From Paenibacillus phytohabitans (lineage in GTDB: Bacteria > Bacillota > Bacilli > Paenibacillales > Paenibacillaceae), in NCBI RefSeq assembly GCF_013141775.1, contig NZ_WHOB01000062.1:310001-374000 (forward strand): a stretch of DNA of 64,000 nt, written 5' to 3'. Each line of letters opens with the position of its first letter. Position 1 is the first letter of the stretch. Shown here in pieces: positions 40,248-49,243 of the stretch. The notes beneath the pieces are model-generated. The model saw only the letters and a list, made by a program, of their open reading frames with translations, was not told where the DNA came from and did no database searches. A program made the translations under genes and the position numbers.

Positions 40248-40688
40248 ATGATTAAAAAATCGGAAATTGAATTTAAAATGCGTCTAAGGGATGGTTACCC
40301 GGGACCCATACGTTTTGCGGATTTTATAGTTGACGGACAATCCTTATATGATAGTTATGCTAAGCATTATGACTTTGTATCATGTTTAGGGTGGGGTAGC
40401 GAGGATTTTCAGCAAAAACACATTTCAAGGTTGATATTATTGAGTCAGCCAGATTTCCCTAATGGAAAGAATTCAATATATATATGCCCTGCATGTGCTG
40501 ATCTGGGGTGTGGAGCGGTATATTCATTTATCGAAATGAGTAACGACATTGTAACTTGGACTTTCATTGACGGCAGAGAACAGTTAATGAATAACTCAAA
40601 AACGTTTCACTTTGATAAGGAAGATTATATTAAACAAATTAATAGTACATATGGATTAGGCGGGTTTAAATTCCCTTGGGAGAAGTAA
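40248..40688 (+). CDS. Small hypothetical protein with CPACADLGCGA motif, immunity-like
   Basis: 146 residues, no signal peptide. A Cys-rich segment, IYICPACADLGCGAVYSF near 86-103, followed by VTWTFI, matches a family often annotated as oxidoreductase without evidence and found near secreted-toxin loci in actinobacteria and Firmicutes (recalled, not checked). ATG 40248 with AAGAGG upstream is favoured over GTG 40221. Last gene of the triad; a strong hairpin follows at 40724. Confidence 0.68.
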   Translation: MIKKSEIEFKMRLRDGYPGPIRFADFIVDGQSLYDSYAKHYDFVSCLGWGSEDFQQKHISRLILLSQPDFPNGKNSIYICPACADLGCGAVYSFIEMSNDIVTWTFIDGREQLMNNSKTFHFDKEDYIKQINSTYGLGGFKFPWEK

Positions 40689-40723
40689 ACCTTATTCATA
40701 AGGAGTGAAAAACTTCTTTCAAT

Positions 40724-40772
40724 CAACCAGCGGCAGCCCAGGACCTCATCCGTCCTTGGCTGCCGCTGGTTG
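40724..40772. terminator. Very strong hairpin between converging genes
   Basis: CAACCAGCGGCAGCC and GGCTGCCGCTGGTTG with inner AGGAC/GTCCT. The plus-strand tail (CATTTCCCC) is poor; the minus-strand tail has TTTTT after a short gap, so it chiefly ends the AraC sensor gene. Confidence 0.75.
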
Positions 40773-40815
40773 CATTTCCCCCTATCCGTCCCTGTCCGTT
40801 CCCCTCCAGCCCCCA

Positions 40816-43050
40816 CTACTCCTGCGACTGCAGAATGTGATTCATTCTCCATTTGGACGGTGTGACGCCATAACGCTTTTTGAACTGGGTTGTAAAATAC
40901 GTGCTGCTGTTATATCCGACCCGTCCGGCAATCTCGCGGATATCGAGCGTAAGATCCGTGACCAGCAGCAGCTCTGCCTGCTCCAGCCGCAGCTGATTGA
41001 CGAAATCCGGGAAGCTGCTGTCCACCTCTTCGGCAATCAGCCTGCTGAGGTAGGCAGGGCTGACCGACAGCTTCTCGGCCAGCGCATTAAGCGACAGGGC
41101 GGGGTCGTTATAATGCTCCCTAATATAAGCGGCAGCCTCAGCGGCAATGCTTCGGGTCTGTACCGCACTCATGCTGGCAATCCGGCCCACGGCTGCGCTG
41201 CAGCTGTGTTCAATCCACTCGCGGAGCTTGTCATAGCTCTGAATCTGCCACACCTGCTGATAATCATCCAGAAAGCCGGAATGGCGGTTGCCCCCGCTGC
41301 TGAGATCTGCCGTACGGTTCAGCTCAAAGGCAAGCCTTGATACAGCAACGGTAGCAGACTCTGCACGGTAGCTGCAGGCTACCGCCAGCAGTCTTTCCAC
41401 AGCCTGAGGGATGTGGCTGGCCAGCTCCGGCTGTTTTACCGCCTGCAGTACCGGCTCCAGCGCACTGTCTGGTACCGGGCTGCTGTTCAGATGGACGGTA
41501 TCGTCGGCGAATATGATATTCTGCTGCGCATGGAATTTAAGATATTGCATGCAGTCTGCGGCTTCAGCGTATTTGGACTTCAGCAGGCCCAGATCACTTT
41601 CCAGCCCGCTGATGCCGAACGCGCAGCGGCCGCCGGACTTAAGGCATATTGCAGCGAGCTCCTCCCATTTACTGCGGTAATGGGCATAATCCCCGAAGCT
41701 TCCGCTATAGAGCTCACTCAGAATAAGGACGGCCGACCCTTGATGGGGGCGGAAGATTTGAACCTCGGCCAGCTCCGAGAATGCAGTTTGAATCCGGTGA
41801 ATGACTTCCTGGACAGGTTCCGGAGCATCCCCGGTCTGTCCCGGTTCCAGCACGGCCAGTACACAGACACAATAAGCACCTTCCGTTGCGCCGATGCCCA
41901 TCATCGGGAGGCCGCCGGAAGGGTCCGCCGCACCGCGCGGGGAGAGCAGCCAGCGCATCAGGGCACTGCCGTCGCTCTCCTTCTTGAGCTGTGCCAGCTT
42001 CACACCTATAGATTCCAGCTCCAGATTCACGGTATCCAGGTCACTGCCTGCCTTCAAGGCTTCTTCATTGCCGGAGATATTAGAGATACTGCCAAACAGC
42101 CTGCCAATCGGCTTATAGATCCGCCGGGAGATCAGGTTGGCGGTTACCGCAGCAGCCAGTATCAGAGCCAGGCAGAGACCCATCATCAGGTTACGTGCAT
42201 TCGCAAGCTCACGGATGCTGTCTGTATAGTACATCTCGGATACAAACCACAGCTTATCCTGCGCGGAATATACATAAGTAATCAGCTGCTTGTCTCCGCT
42301 GCCCTTATAGACGAAGGAGCCTCTCTCAGAGGTGGAGGCAGCGACCTGCTTCAGCATCTCCGGGTGTAAGGTGCTGCCGGAGAGTGTGCTGTGCATGAGA
42401 ATTTCGCCATTCCGGTCAATGACGGCGTAACGTGTAGTTCCGCCTTCTTTTTGAGTGAACAGATTGTTCTGGAGCTTGGCGAGATTGACGGTCAGCGCAA
42501 CTGCGCCGTAATATTCACTGTCTGCAAAGGCCCGGTCGTTATAGAAGACAGTCAGCAGGGTGACCGGTGTACCGTTGTTCTGGGTGGTCTTCCACACAAA
42601 GGGAGATTCAATAATACGGCTGCTCCGCATCCTCCGGGCCAGCTCCAGCTTGGCTTCCGGGCTTAGCGGCATGTTCTCATAGATGACAGAAGGTTCCTTC
42701 TCCCCGAAGATATAGGCGTTCTCCAGATACTGGTTAACGACCAGCGCACCGCGAATCTGGCTTAAGACACTGTAGAGCTGGTCACTCCAGTCCGTCTCTC
42801 CGCTCCGCATCAGGGCACTGATGTTCGGGTTGGCATAGAAGTCCATCGTATAGTTCTGAACAATTTCCTTATAGTTCGTGAATACGGTTTCAGTATTTAG
42901 CAGCACATTCTGGTTAGCCTTGTCGACATTATCAATCGATATGTTCCGGTACCAGTAGAAGATCACCATAGCCAGTACCAGAATGCAGCAGACAGAGATC
43001 AGGGTCAGGCTCATAAAAAAGCGGGTATACAGTTTCTTTCTCTTTCCCAA
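40816..43050 (-). CDS. Membrane-anchored AraC family regulator with extracellular Cache sensor
   Basis: 744 residues. A first membrane helix (about 10-32, FFMSLTLISVCCILVLAMVIFYW), an extracellular dCache-like region (about 35-285), a second helix (about 288-310, LMMGLCLALILAAAVTANLI), a HAMP-like stretch, a cytoplasmic middle domain (about 380-600) and a C-terminal AraC HTH (about 640-744, AAYIREHYNDPALSLNALAEKLSVSPAYLSRLI). This one-component membrane sensor type is common in Paenibacillus sugar loci. TTG start with AAAGGGG 8 nt upstream. It is divergent from the GH43-led cluster, its likely target. Confidence 0.9.
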   Translation of the reverse strand: MGKRKKLYTRFFMSLTLISVCCILVLAMVIFYWYRNISIDNVDKANQNVLLNTETVFTNYKEIVQNYTMDFYANPNISALMRSGETDWSDQLYSVLSQIRGALVVNQYLENAYIFGEKEPSVIYENMPLSPEAKLELARRMRSSRIIESPFVWKTTQNNGTPVTLLTVFYNDRAFADSEYYGAVALTVNLAKLQNNLFTQKEGGTTRYAVIDRNGEILMHSTLSGSTLHPEMLKQVAASTSERGSFVYKGSGDKQLITYVYSAQDKLWFVSEMYYTDSIRELANARNLMMGLCLALILAAAVTANLISRRIYKPIGRLFGSISNISGNEEALKAGSDLDTVNLELESIGVKLAQLKKESDGSALMRWLLSPRGAADPSGGLPMMGIGATEGAYCVCVLAVLEPGQTGDAPEPVQEVIHRIQTAFSELAEVQIFRPHQGSAVLILSELYSGSFGDYAHYRSKWEELAAICLKSGGRCAFGISGLESDLGLLKSKYAEAADCMQYLKFHAQQNIIFADDTVHLNSSPVPDSALEPVLQAVKQPELASHIPQAVERLLAVACSYRAESATVAVSRLAFELNRTADLSSGGNRHSGFLDDYQQVWQIQSYDKLREWIEHSCSAAVGRIASMSAVQTRSIAAEAAAYIREHYNDPALSLNALAEKLSVSPAYLSRLIAEEVDSSFPDFVNQLRLEQAELLLVTDLTLDIREIAGRVGYNSSTYFTTQFKKRYGVTPSKWRMNHILQSQE

Positions 43051-43201
43051 GATGATCGCCCCTTTATGTAAATCCTACTACACCTATTCTAGTGGGACAA
43101 GCTATTCATTGACAAGAAGGGAGATAGACCCAAATAGCATGAAAGTATAAAAAACGGGAAAAAGAGCATAGAAAGAGCAAGAAAGTTAAACTTATACGAA
43201 C

Positions 43202-43207
43202 TATAAT
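43202..43207 (+). promoter_or_regulatory. Perfect -10 box before the GH43 gene
   Basis: TATAAT 44 bp before the TTG start, with no good -35 box 17 bp upstream. This fits a promoter that needs an activator such as the divergent AraC sensor. Confidence 0.5.
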
Positions 43208-43250
43208 TGGTTATGCTTACATTTTGCTCGTTTGAAGGAGGATTTCTGTA

Positions 43251-44816
43251 TTGAGAACTTTCCGCAATCCGGTGCTGCCGGGCTTTTACCCTGACCCTTC
43301 CGCTATCCGCGTAGGTGAGGACTATTATCTTGTCACGTCCAGTTTTGAATTTTTCCCCGGTGTTCCTATCTTCCACAGCAAGGACCTGGTGAACTGGCGC
43401 CAGCTTGGCCATGTGCTCGACCGTCCGTCCCAGCTTAATCTGGACCACACGATTCCGTCGATGGGCATTTGGGCCCCTACCATCCGTTATCATCAAGGTC
43501 TCTTCTATATGATTACAACCTACGTGGACAATAATAAGGATCAGCATAATTTCTATGTGACTGCCGCCGATCCGGCCGGAGACTGGTCAGATCCGGTCTG
43601 GCTGGAGGATGCACCGGGTATCGATTCCTCCCTGTTCTTCGATGAAGACGGCAAGGTCTATTACACCGGCAACCGTGTTCCTCCCGAAGGCCAGGATTAT
43701 CCGAAGCATATGGACATCTGGCTGCAGGAGATTGACCTGGAGCAAGGCAAGCTGATAGGTCCGAAGCTCAGCATCTGGCAAGGTGCCCTTAAGGTGGGGC
43801 ATGCGCAGGAGGGACCCCATGTCTACAAAATCGGCGGCTGGTATTATGTGCTGATTGCCGAAGGCGGCACCGGCCATACCCACGCTATCACGATTGCCAG
43901 AAGCCGGAACGTGACCGGCCCTTATGAAGGCCATAAAGCGAATCCTATTCTGACCCACCGCCATCTTGGCAGAGAATATCCAATCGTGAATGTCGGCCAT
44001 GGCGAACTGGTGGAGACGCAGCATGGAGACTGGTGGATGTTCTGTCTTGCTTCCCGGACCTGCGGCGGCTATTACCGCAACCTCGGGCGTGAAACGTTCC
44101 TGACCCCGGTGAAATGGGAGAATGAATGGCCTGTAGTGAATCCGGGCAAAGGCGTGCTGGAGCTGGAAGCGGCAGCGCCTGATCTGCCGGAAACGAAGTG
44201 GCTGCAGCTGCCTGCGCGTGATGATTTCGACGCAGCCGGACTCAGCCTGATCTGGAACTTCCTGCGGACACCGCGCGGGGAATTCTGGAGCCTCACCGAA
44301 CGCCCGGGACATCTGCGGCTGCGGCTCAAGCCGGAGCAGCTGACAGAGATCAGCAATCCGTCTTTCATTGGAAGACGCCAGCAGCACTTAAGCTTCAGAG
44401 CGGCAGCTGAAATGGTCTTCAAGCCGGGGGCACCAGGCGAAACCGCCGGACTTGTCCTGATCCAGAATGCGGACAACCACTTCCGCTATGAATTGAAGCT
44501 GGAGGACGGGAAGCAGGTGCTGCAGCTGATTGTGCGCAGCAGAGGGGACGAGCGGCTGCTGGCATCCTCGCCTTATCCGCAGGACAAGGTGCAGCTTAAG
44601 GCAGAGGCCAGAGGACAGGACTACAGCTTCTATTATAGAGCTGACGAATTCGGCTCATGGACGGCATTACATGAACGGGCTGACGGAAGAGTACTCAGCA
44701 CGGACTTGGCCGGCGGATTCACAGGGGCGTACATTGGCATGTATGCCAGTTCTCAGGGGGCGCCAAGCACCAATTATGCCGATTTCGACTGGTTCAGCTA
44801 TGAAGAAATTGAATAG
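43251..44816 (+). CDS. GH43 beta-xylosidase / alpha-L-arabinofuranosidase
   Basis: 521 residues: five-bladed propeller (about 1-300) plus a C-terminal beta-sandwich (about 325-521, XynB-type). Catalytic residues expected for GH43 are visible: Asp15 (FYPDPS), Asp125 (GIDSSLFFD) and Glu187 (AQEGPHVYK). No signal peptide, so it hydrolyses imported xylo- or arabino-oligosaccharides. TTG start with AAGGAGG 9 nt upstream. It opens a run of plus-strand pectin and hemicellulose genes and is followed 18 bp later by the GH28 gene. Confidence 0.9.
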   Translation: MRTFRNPVLPGFYPDPSAIRVGEDYYLVTSSFEFFPGVPIFHSKDLVNWRQLGHVLDRPSQLNLDHTIPSMGIWAPTIRYHQGLFYMITTYVDNNKDQHNFYVTAADPAGDWSDPVWLEDAPGIDSSLFFDEDGKVYYTGNRVPPEGQDYPKHMDIWLQEIDLEQGKLIGPKLSIWQGALKVGHAQEGPHVYKIGGWYYVLIAEGGTGHTHAITIARSRNVTGPYEGHKANPILTHRHLGREYPIVNVGHGELVETQHGDWWMFCLASRTCGGYYRNLGRETFLTPVKWENEWPVVNPGKGVLELEAAAPDLPETKWLQLPARDDFDAAGLSLIWNFLRTPRGEFWSLTERPGHLRLRLKPEQLTEISNPSFIGRRQQHLSFRAAAEMVFKPGAPGETAGLVLIQNADNHFRYELKLEDGKQVLQLIVRSRGDERLLASSPYPQDKVQLKAEARGQDYSFYYRADEFGSWTALHERADGRVLSTDLAGGFTGAYIGMYASSQGAPSTNYADFDWFSYEEIE

Positions 44817-44834
44817 ACGGGAAGGAAGAAGCCT

Positions 44835-46292
44835 ATGAACAGCCTGCAGGATTCCAATCATTATCCTGTACCTGAACTGCCGCGAATTCCGGAGCGGACG
44901 TTCAGGATTACAGATTATGGGGCAGCAGGCGGAGAGCTGCTGCGCACTGCTGCCATACAGGATACGCTTGATGCCTGCGCTGCTGCAGGAGGCGGAACGG
45001 TCATCATCCCGCCGGGAATATGGCGTACGGGACCGCTGACGCTGCACAGCCGGATTAATCTGCATGCCGAGCGCGGGGCACTCGTATGTTTCGAGCCGGA
45101 CTTCGCGCTGTATCCGCTGCTCTTCTCCCATTATGAGGGGAATGCCGGCTGGCGCTGTCAGGCTCCGCTGGATGGGGAAGGTCTGAGTGATGTAGCCATT
45201 ACCGGCGAAGGGATATTCGATGGAAGCGGCGAGGCCTGGCGCCCGGTGAAACGCTTCAAGATGACGGAACTCCAGTGGCAGAGCCTGATTGCCTCCGGGG
45301 GAGTACTGGATGAGCAGAATGAGATGTGGTGGCCTTCTGGAGAAGCATTGGTGGGAGAGGCCTACTACCGGCGGCGGCTGGAGGAAGGGCAGACTGAAAT
45401 GGAAGCTTATCTGCCTGCCCGGGCCTATCTGCGTCCTGCACTGCTAAGCCTGCGGAACTGCAAGCGGGTGCTGCTGGAGGGAGCCACCTTCCAGAATTCA
45501 CCTGCCTGGTGCCTTCATCCTATGGGCTGTGAGCAGGTTACCGTCAGGCACATCCAGGTGCGTAATCCATGGTACTCACAGAATGGGGACGGCCTGGATC
45601 TGGAGTCCTGCACACATGCCCTTGTGGAGCACTGCCGGTTCGATGTAGGGGATGATGCCATCTGCCTGAAGTCGGGCAAAGACGAGGAAGGACGCAGGGC
45701 AGGGATGCCCTGCCAGTATATTACGATCCGGCATTGTACGGTATATCACGGACATGGCGGAGTAGTGATCGGCAGTGAAATGTCGGGCGGAGTGCATGCG
45801 GTCAGAGTCAGCGATTGCCTGTTCATCGGCACGGACATCGGGCTGCGCTTCAAAAGCGCCAGGGGAAGAGGCGGCGTAGTAGAGGATATCCGGATGGAGA
45901 ATATCCGGATGTCAGGCATTATCCATGAGGCGGTTTCCTTCCATATGTTCTATGCGGGAGTTGAGGGCTCTGAAGGCCATGATGAGCAGTCCTTCCCCGT
46001 TACGGAGGAGACTCCGCAGTTCCGGAATATCACACTCCGGAATATCACCTGCCATGGTGCGGCAACTGCGCTGCTGGTGAACGGATTGCCGGAGATGCCG
46101 CTTGCAGAGCTGACGGTGGAGAATTTCAGCGCCGTAAGCAAGCGGGGAATGGTTCTGCGGTACGCCAGCAATCTGAAGCTGGACCTGATCCGGCTGAGGA
46201 CAGAGGAAGCACAGCCCGTGAAGATGCATAAATGCAGCCATGTAGAGCTCATCCGGTCCGGAGAGCTCCTGATCACAGAGAGCTCAGGCTGA
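44835..46292 (+). CDS. GH28 polygalacturonase-like hydrolase
   Basis: 485-residue right-handed beta-helix enzyme for galacturonan or rhamnogalacturonan. Family motifs: FRITDYGAAG at the start, NGDGLD (Asp252/Asp255) in place of the usual NTDG, GDDAI (Asp273-274), GHGG (His307) and RFKSARGRGG. No signal peptide, so it may act as an intracellular exo-enzyme on short oligomers. Translationally close to the GH43 gene (18 bp gap, GGAAGGAAG site). It converges on the AraC gene at 46310. Confidence 0.92.
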   Translation: MNSLQDSNHYPVPELPRIPERTFRITDYGAAGGELLRTAAIQDTLDACAAAGGGTVIIPPGIWRTGPLTLHSRINLHAERGALVCFEPDFALYPLLFSHYEGNAGWRCQAPLDGEGLSDVAITGEGIFDGSGEAWRPVKRFKMTELQWQSLIASGGVLDEQNEMWWPSGEALVGEAYYRRRLEEGQTEMEAYLPARAYLRPALLSLRNCKRVLLEGATFQNSPAWCLHPMGCEQVTVRHIQVRNPWYSQNGDGLDLESCTHALVEHCRFDVGDDAICLKSGKDEEGRRAGMPCQYITIRHCTVYHGHGGVVIGSEMSGGVHAVRVSDCLFIGTDIGLRFKSARGRGGVVEDIRMENIRMSGIIHEAVSFHMFYAGVEGSEGHDEQSFPVTEETPQFRNITLRNITCHGAATALLVNGLPEMPLAELTVENFSAVSKRGMVLRYASNLKLDLIRLRTEEAQPVKMHKCSHVELIRSGELLITESSG

Positions 46293-46309
46293 TGTCCGGG
46301 AGAGGCGCG

Positions 46310-47191
46310 CTATTCTTCAATTATTCCTTCAGACTTGGACGACGCCCGCGACCTGGATGCCTTGCGGTATTGGAGCGGAGTCAGCCCGGTTGATCTTTTG
46401 AAAGTCTTATTGAAGTGGGACAGATGCTCGAAGCCGACAGTGGAGGCGATCTCCTGAATCTTGGCGGAGGTTCCGGCCAGCAGGCGCTGGGCTTCACGGA
46501 CTCTGACATGGACAATGTATTCACGGAAATGAAACCCGGTCAGGCGGTGAAACACGCGGCTAAGGTAAGACGGACTGATGAAGAAGTGTCCGGCAGTCTC
46601 TTCCAGCGTAAGCGCTTCGCGGTGATGGCCCCGGATGTACGTGGCGACATCGGTTACCAGATGATGCAGCGGGTGCTTCGTTCCCCCGGCCTGTGTCGTA
46701 CTCTCCGAGCGCTGGAGCAGAATCATCAGCTCGGTGAACATCGCCACGATGGAGGCTTCATACAAAGGCCGCTGGATACGTGCTTCCTCCAGGATACGGC
46801 TTAGCAGCGTCTCCGCCTCATTCTGTTCACGCAGGGTCAGCCTGAACAGACGGTAGCGGTGATTCTGAAACCACAAGGCCTCACCTTGCAGCACTAGGGG
46901 CAGCAGCTCAGGATCGTAATTGATCAGAATCCGTTCGAACTCGGCCATTTCAGAGCTTGCGGTAGCATGCAGCTCCCGGCCGGGAATCAGAATCAGCTCG
47001 CCCTTGTGAACCGTAACGACCCGGTCATCGACAAAGTATACGCGCTCACCTTCTGTCAGATAGTACAGCTCGGTGAGTTCATGGCTGTGGGGGCGCGGCA
47101 TCGCCGTGATGCCTTTGCGCTTCATATGCTGAATGCTGAACCGTCCTTCTTCTATATGATATTTCGGATTAGGGCTAGTCACGCTGGTCAT
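46310..47191 (-). CDS. AraC family regulator of the pectin cluster
   Basis: 293 residues: an N-terminal cupin sensor (about 25-100, PRPHSHELTELYYLTEGERVYFVDDRVVTVHKGELILIPGRELHAT) and a C-terminal double HTH (about 195-285: ATYIRGHHREALTLEETAGHFFISPSYLSRVFHRLTG ... IQEIASTVGFEHLSHFNKTFKRSTGLTPLQYRK). ATG 47191 with AGGAG upstream is chosen; the long upstream frame runs into the divergent promoter. It is divergent from the pectinesterase gene with 73 bp between starts and lies inside the cluster it probably controls. Confidence 0.92.
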   Translation of the reverse strand: MTSVTSPNPKYHIEEGRFSIQHMKRKGITAMPRPHSHELTELYYLTEGERVYFVDDRVVTVHKGELILIPGRELHATASSEMAEFERILINYDPELLPLVLQGEALWFQNHRYRLFRLTLREQNEAETLLSRILEEARIQRPLYEASIVAMFTELMILLQRSESTTQAGGTKHPLHHLVTDVATYIRGHHREALTLEETAGHFFISPSYLSRVFHRLTGFHFREYIVHVRVREAQRLLAGTSAKIQEIASTVGFEHLSHFNKTFKRSTGLTPLQYRKASRSRASSKSEGIIEE

Positions 47192-47264
47192 AAATCTCCT
47201 CTTCTCATCTGAACCGTTACGGTTATTATAGAATAAATAGAGGTCGCCATGAAAGGAGCCGCAC

Positions 47265-48155
47265 ATGTTAATTACAGTATCGAAGAGTCCCGGGGAAGGA
47301 TACAGCAGTCTGCAGGAGGCGCTGGATTCCATTCCGCCGCAGCAGAAGCAGGCCGTAACCATCCGGATTAAGCCCGGCATTTATGAGGAAAAGATTACAA
47401 TCGTCCGCGAAGCCCCGCCCATTCTGCTGCTGGGGGAGGACCCGCATTCCACCGTAATCTCCTGGAATGATAATGCCCACACTCTGGGAGCGGACGGTGA
47501 ACCGCTCGGTACCTTCCGCAGCGGCACCCTGAATGTGTTCTCGGAAGGCTTCACAGCCGAGAATCTGACCATCCGGAATGCTTCCGGTCCGGGGACCGGA
47601 CAGGCGGTGGCAGCTTTCGTTGATGCCGGACAGGCGGTGTTCCGGCGCGTTCGTCTGCTGGGTGACCAGGATACACTCTATACGGGGCAGGGCAAGCAAT
47701 ATTACAACGACTGCTACATTGAAGGCGATGTCGATTATATTTTCGGAGCCGCCACGGCGTTGTTTGAGGGCTGCCATCTGCACAATAAGCGGTCCAGAGG
47801 TTACATTACAGCCGCTTCAACACCGGAGGAAGCAGCATTCGGCTATGTGTTCCTGAATTGCCGGATTACCGGCGGCGAAGGGGTCAGTGAGGTGTATCTC
47901 GGGCGTCCTTGGCGGCCTTATGCGCATGTAGCTTTCATCCGCACGGTTATGGACGGTTCGGTGACCGGCGAAGGCTGGCATAATTGGGGGCAGCCGGACA
48001 GGGAGCAGACCAGCCGTTACGAAGAATACGGCAGCAGCGGGGCCGGAGCCTGTCCGGAGAGCCGTGCTGTGTGGTCGCGCCAGTTAACAGCAGAGGAAGC
48101 TGCGGAGTACCGGGTTCTGACTGTACTGGACGGCTGGCATCCTGAAGGATATTAA
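47265..48155 (+). CDS. Pectinesterase (CE8)
   Basis: 296-residue right-handed beta-helix that removes methyl esters from galacturonan. Motifs: GQAVAAFVDAGQAVFRR (Gln contact), GDQDTLY (Asp134 and Asp136), DYIFG (Asp157) and YLGRPWRPYA, together the full CE8 active site. Like its neighbours it lacks a signal peptide, which suggests it de-esterifies short imported oligomers. AAGGAG 6 nt before the ATG. First gene of the pectinesterase-esterase-GH105 operon. Confidence 0.94.
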   Translation: MLITVSKSPGEGYSSLQEALDSIPPQQKQAVTIRIKPGIYEEKITIVREAPPILLLGEDPHSTVISWNDNAHTLGADGEPLGTFRSGTLNVFSEGFTAENLTIRNASGPGTGQAVAAFVDAGQAVFRRVRLLGDQDTLYTGQGKQYYNDCYIEGDVDYIFGAATALFEGCHLHNKRSRGYITAASTPEEAAFGYVFLNCRITGGEGVSEVYLGRPWRPYAHVAFIRTVMDGSVTGEGWHNWGQPDREQTSRYEEYGSSGAGACPESRAVWSRQLTAEEAAEYRVLTVLDGWHPEGY

Positions 48156-48174
48156 GAACCAGGAGGAACCCCCG

Positions 48175-49203
48175 ATGGAATCATTGGAACAATATATGAA
48201 GCAAATGACGGCTTCCGCAGCGCAGGACGCTGCCTTCCGTGGAGATATCCCTTACGGAGAGTGGCGGGCAAAGCTAACTGCAAGCTTTACCGGGCGGCTT
48301 GGCGGATTTCCGGAGGAACGGGCGGCACTTGCACCTGTGCGGCTTGAGCGGGTAGCCTGTAACGGATATATACGTGAGCGTGTAGAGATCACTACTTATG
48401 AAGGACTTAGAATGGCTATGTATCTTCTGATTCCCGGGCAGCCGTTATCCTCCCCCTGTCCGGCTGTTCTGGCTATTCATGGGCATGGCTACGGCAGCCG
48501 TGAGATTACCGGCCTCAATCCGGACGGCTCGCAGCGGCAGGGTGACCCGGGGCTGCATAAGGATTTTGCCGTCTCGCTGGTGAAGCAGGGCTTCGTGGTC
48601 GCTGCTCCCGAGGTGCTCGGATTCGGCGACAGACGGCTGGCAGAGGATCTGGAGAACGGTGAGCCCGGGCGTAATTCCTGCTTCCGCCTATCCTCCGCGC
48701 TGCTGATGGCGGGGCAGACGATGGCAGGCTACCGGATCTATGAAAGCATGCGGGCGCTCGATTATTTGCAGACGCGGGAAGAGGTTAACGGTGAACGATT
48801 AGGCATTATGGGTATTTCCGGCGGCGGGCTGGTCGCCGGCTTCACGGCTGCACTGGATCAGCGGATCAGCTGTGCTGTCGTCAGCGGGTATGCCAATACG
48901 TTTGCGGACAGCATCCTTACCCGAAATCATTGTCTGGATAACTACATTCCGGGCATTCTGCTCGAAGCGGAAATGCCGGATCTGCTTGGGTTAATTGCCC
49001 CGCGCGGCCTGTTCCTGGAGTCGGGAGATGCCGATCCTTTGTTTGGACCGGCTGGCGCGAAGCAAGCCCTGGACCGGCTGGAGGCGATCTATAACGCAGC
49101 AGGGCATGGCGGACAGGTGGAGGCGGATTTTTTTGTTGGAGGGCATGAAATACACGGGGAGCCGGCGTATGCCTGGCTGCGGAAGCAGCTTGCCGGTGCC
49201 TGA
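48175..49203 (+). CDS. Alpha/beta-hydrolase esterase, acetyl-xylan/pectin-acetylesterase-like
   Basis: 342 residues with the alpha/beta-hydrolase order: HGHGYGSRE oxyanion region near 100, nucleophile elbow GISGGG (Ser near 217), acid in LESGDADPLFG (near 282) and His in GGHEIHG (near 326). Belongs near the dienelactone-hydrolase / abhydrolase-7 group found with plant-cell-wall genes; likely removes acetyl groups from pectin or hemicellulose pieces. Lies 20 bp after the pectinesterase with an AGGAGG site. Confidence 0.82.
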   Translation: MESLEQYMKQMTASAAQDAAFRGDIPYGEWRAKLTASFTGRLGGFPEERAALAPVRLERVACNGYIRERVEITTYEGLRMAMYLLIPGQPLSSPCPAVLAIHGHGYGSREITGLNPDGSQRQGDPGLHKDFAVSLVKQGFVVAAPEVLGFGDRRLAEDLENGEPGRNSCFRLSSALLMAGQTMAGYRIYESMRALDYLQTREEVNGERLGIMGISGGGLVAGFTAALDQRISCAVVSGYANTFADSILTRNHCLDNYIPGILLEAEMPDLLGLIAPRGLFLESGDADPLFGPAGAKQALDRLEAIYNAAGHGGQVEADFFVGGHEIHGEPAYAWLRKQLAGA

Positions 49204-49243
49204 GCCCGGATTTAGGCTTGGAACATAAGCGACAGGAGGAATA

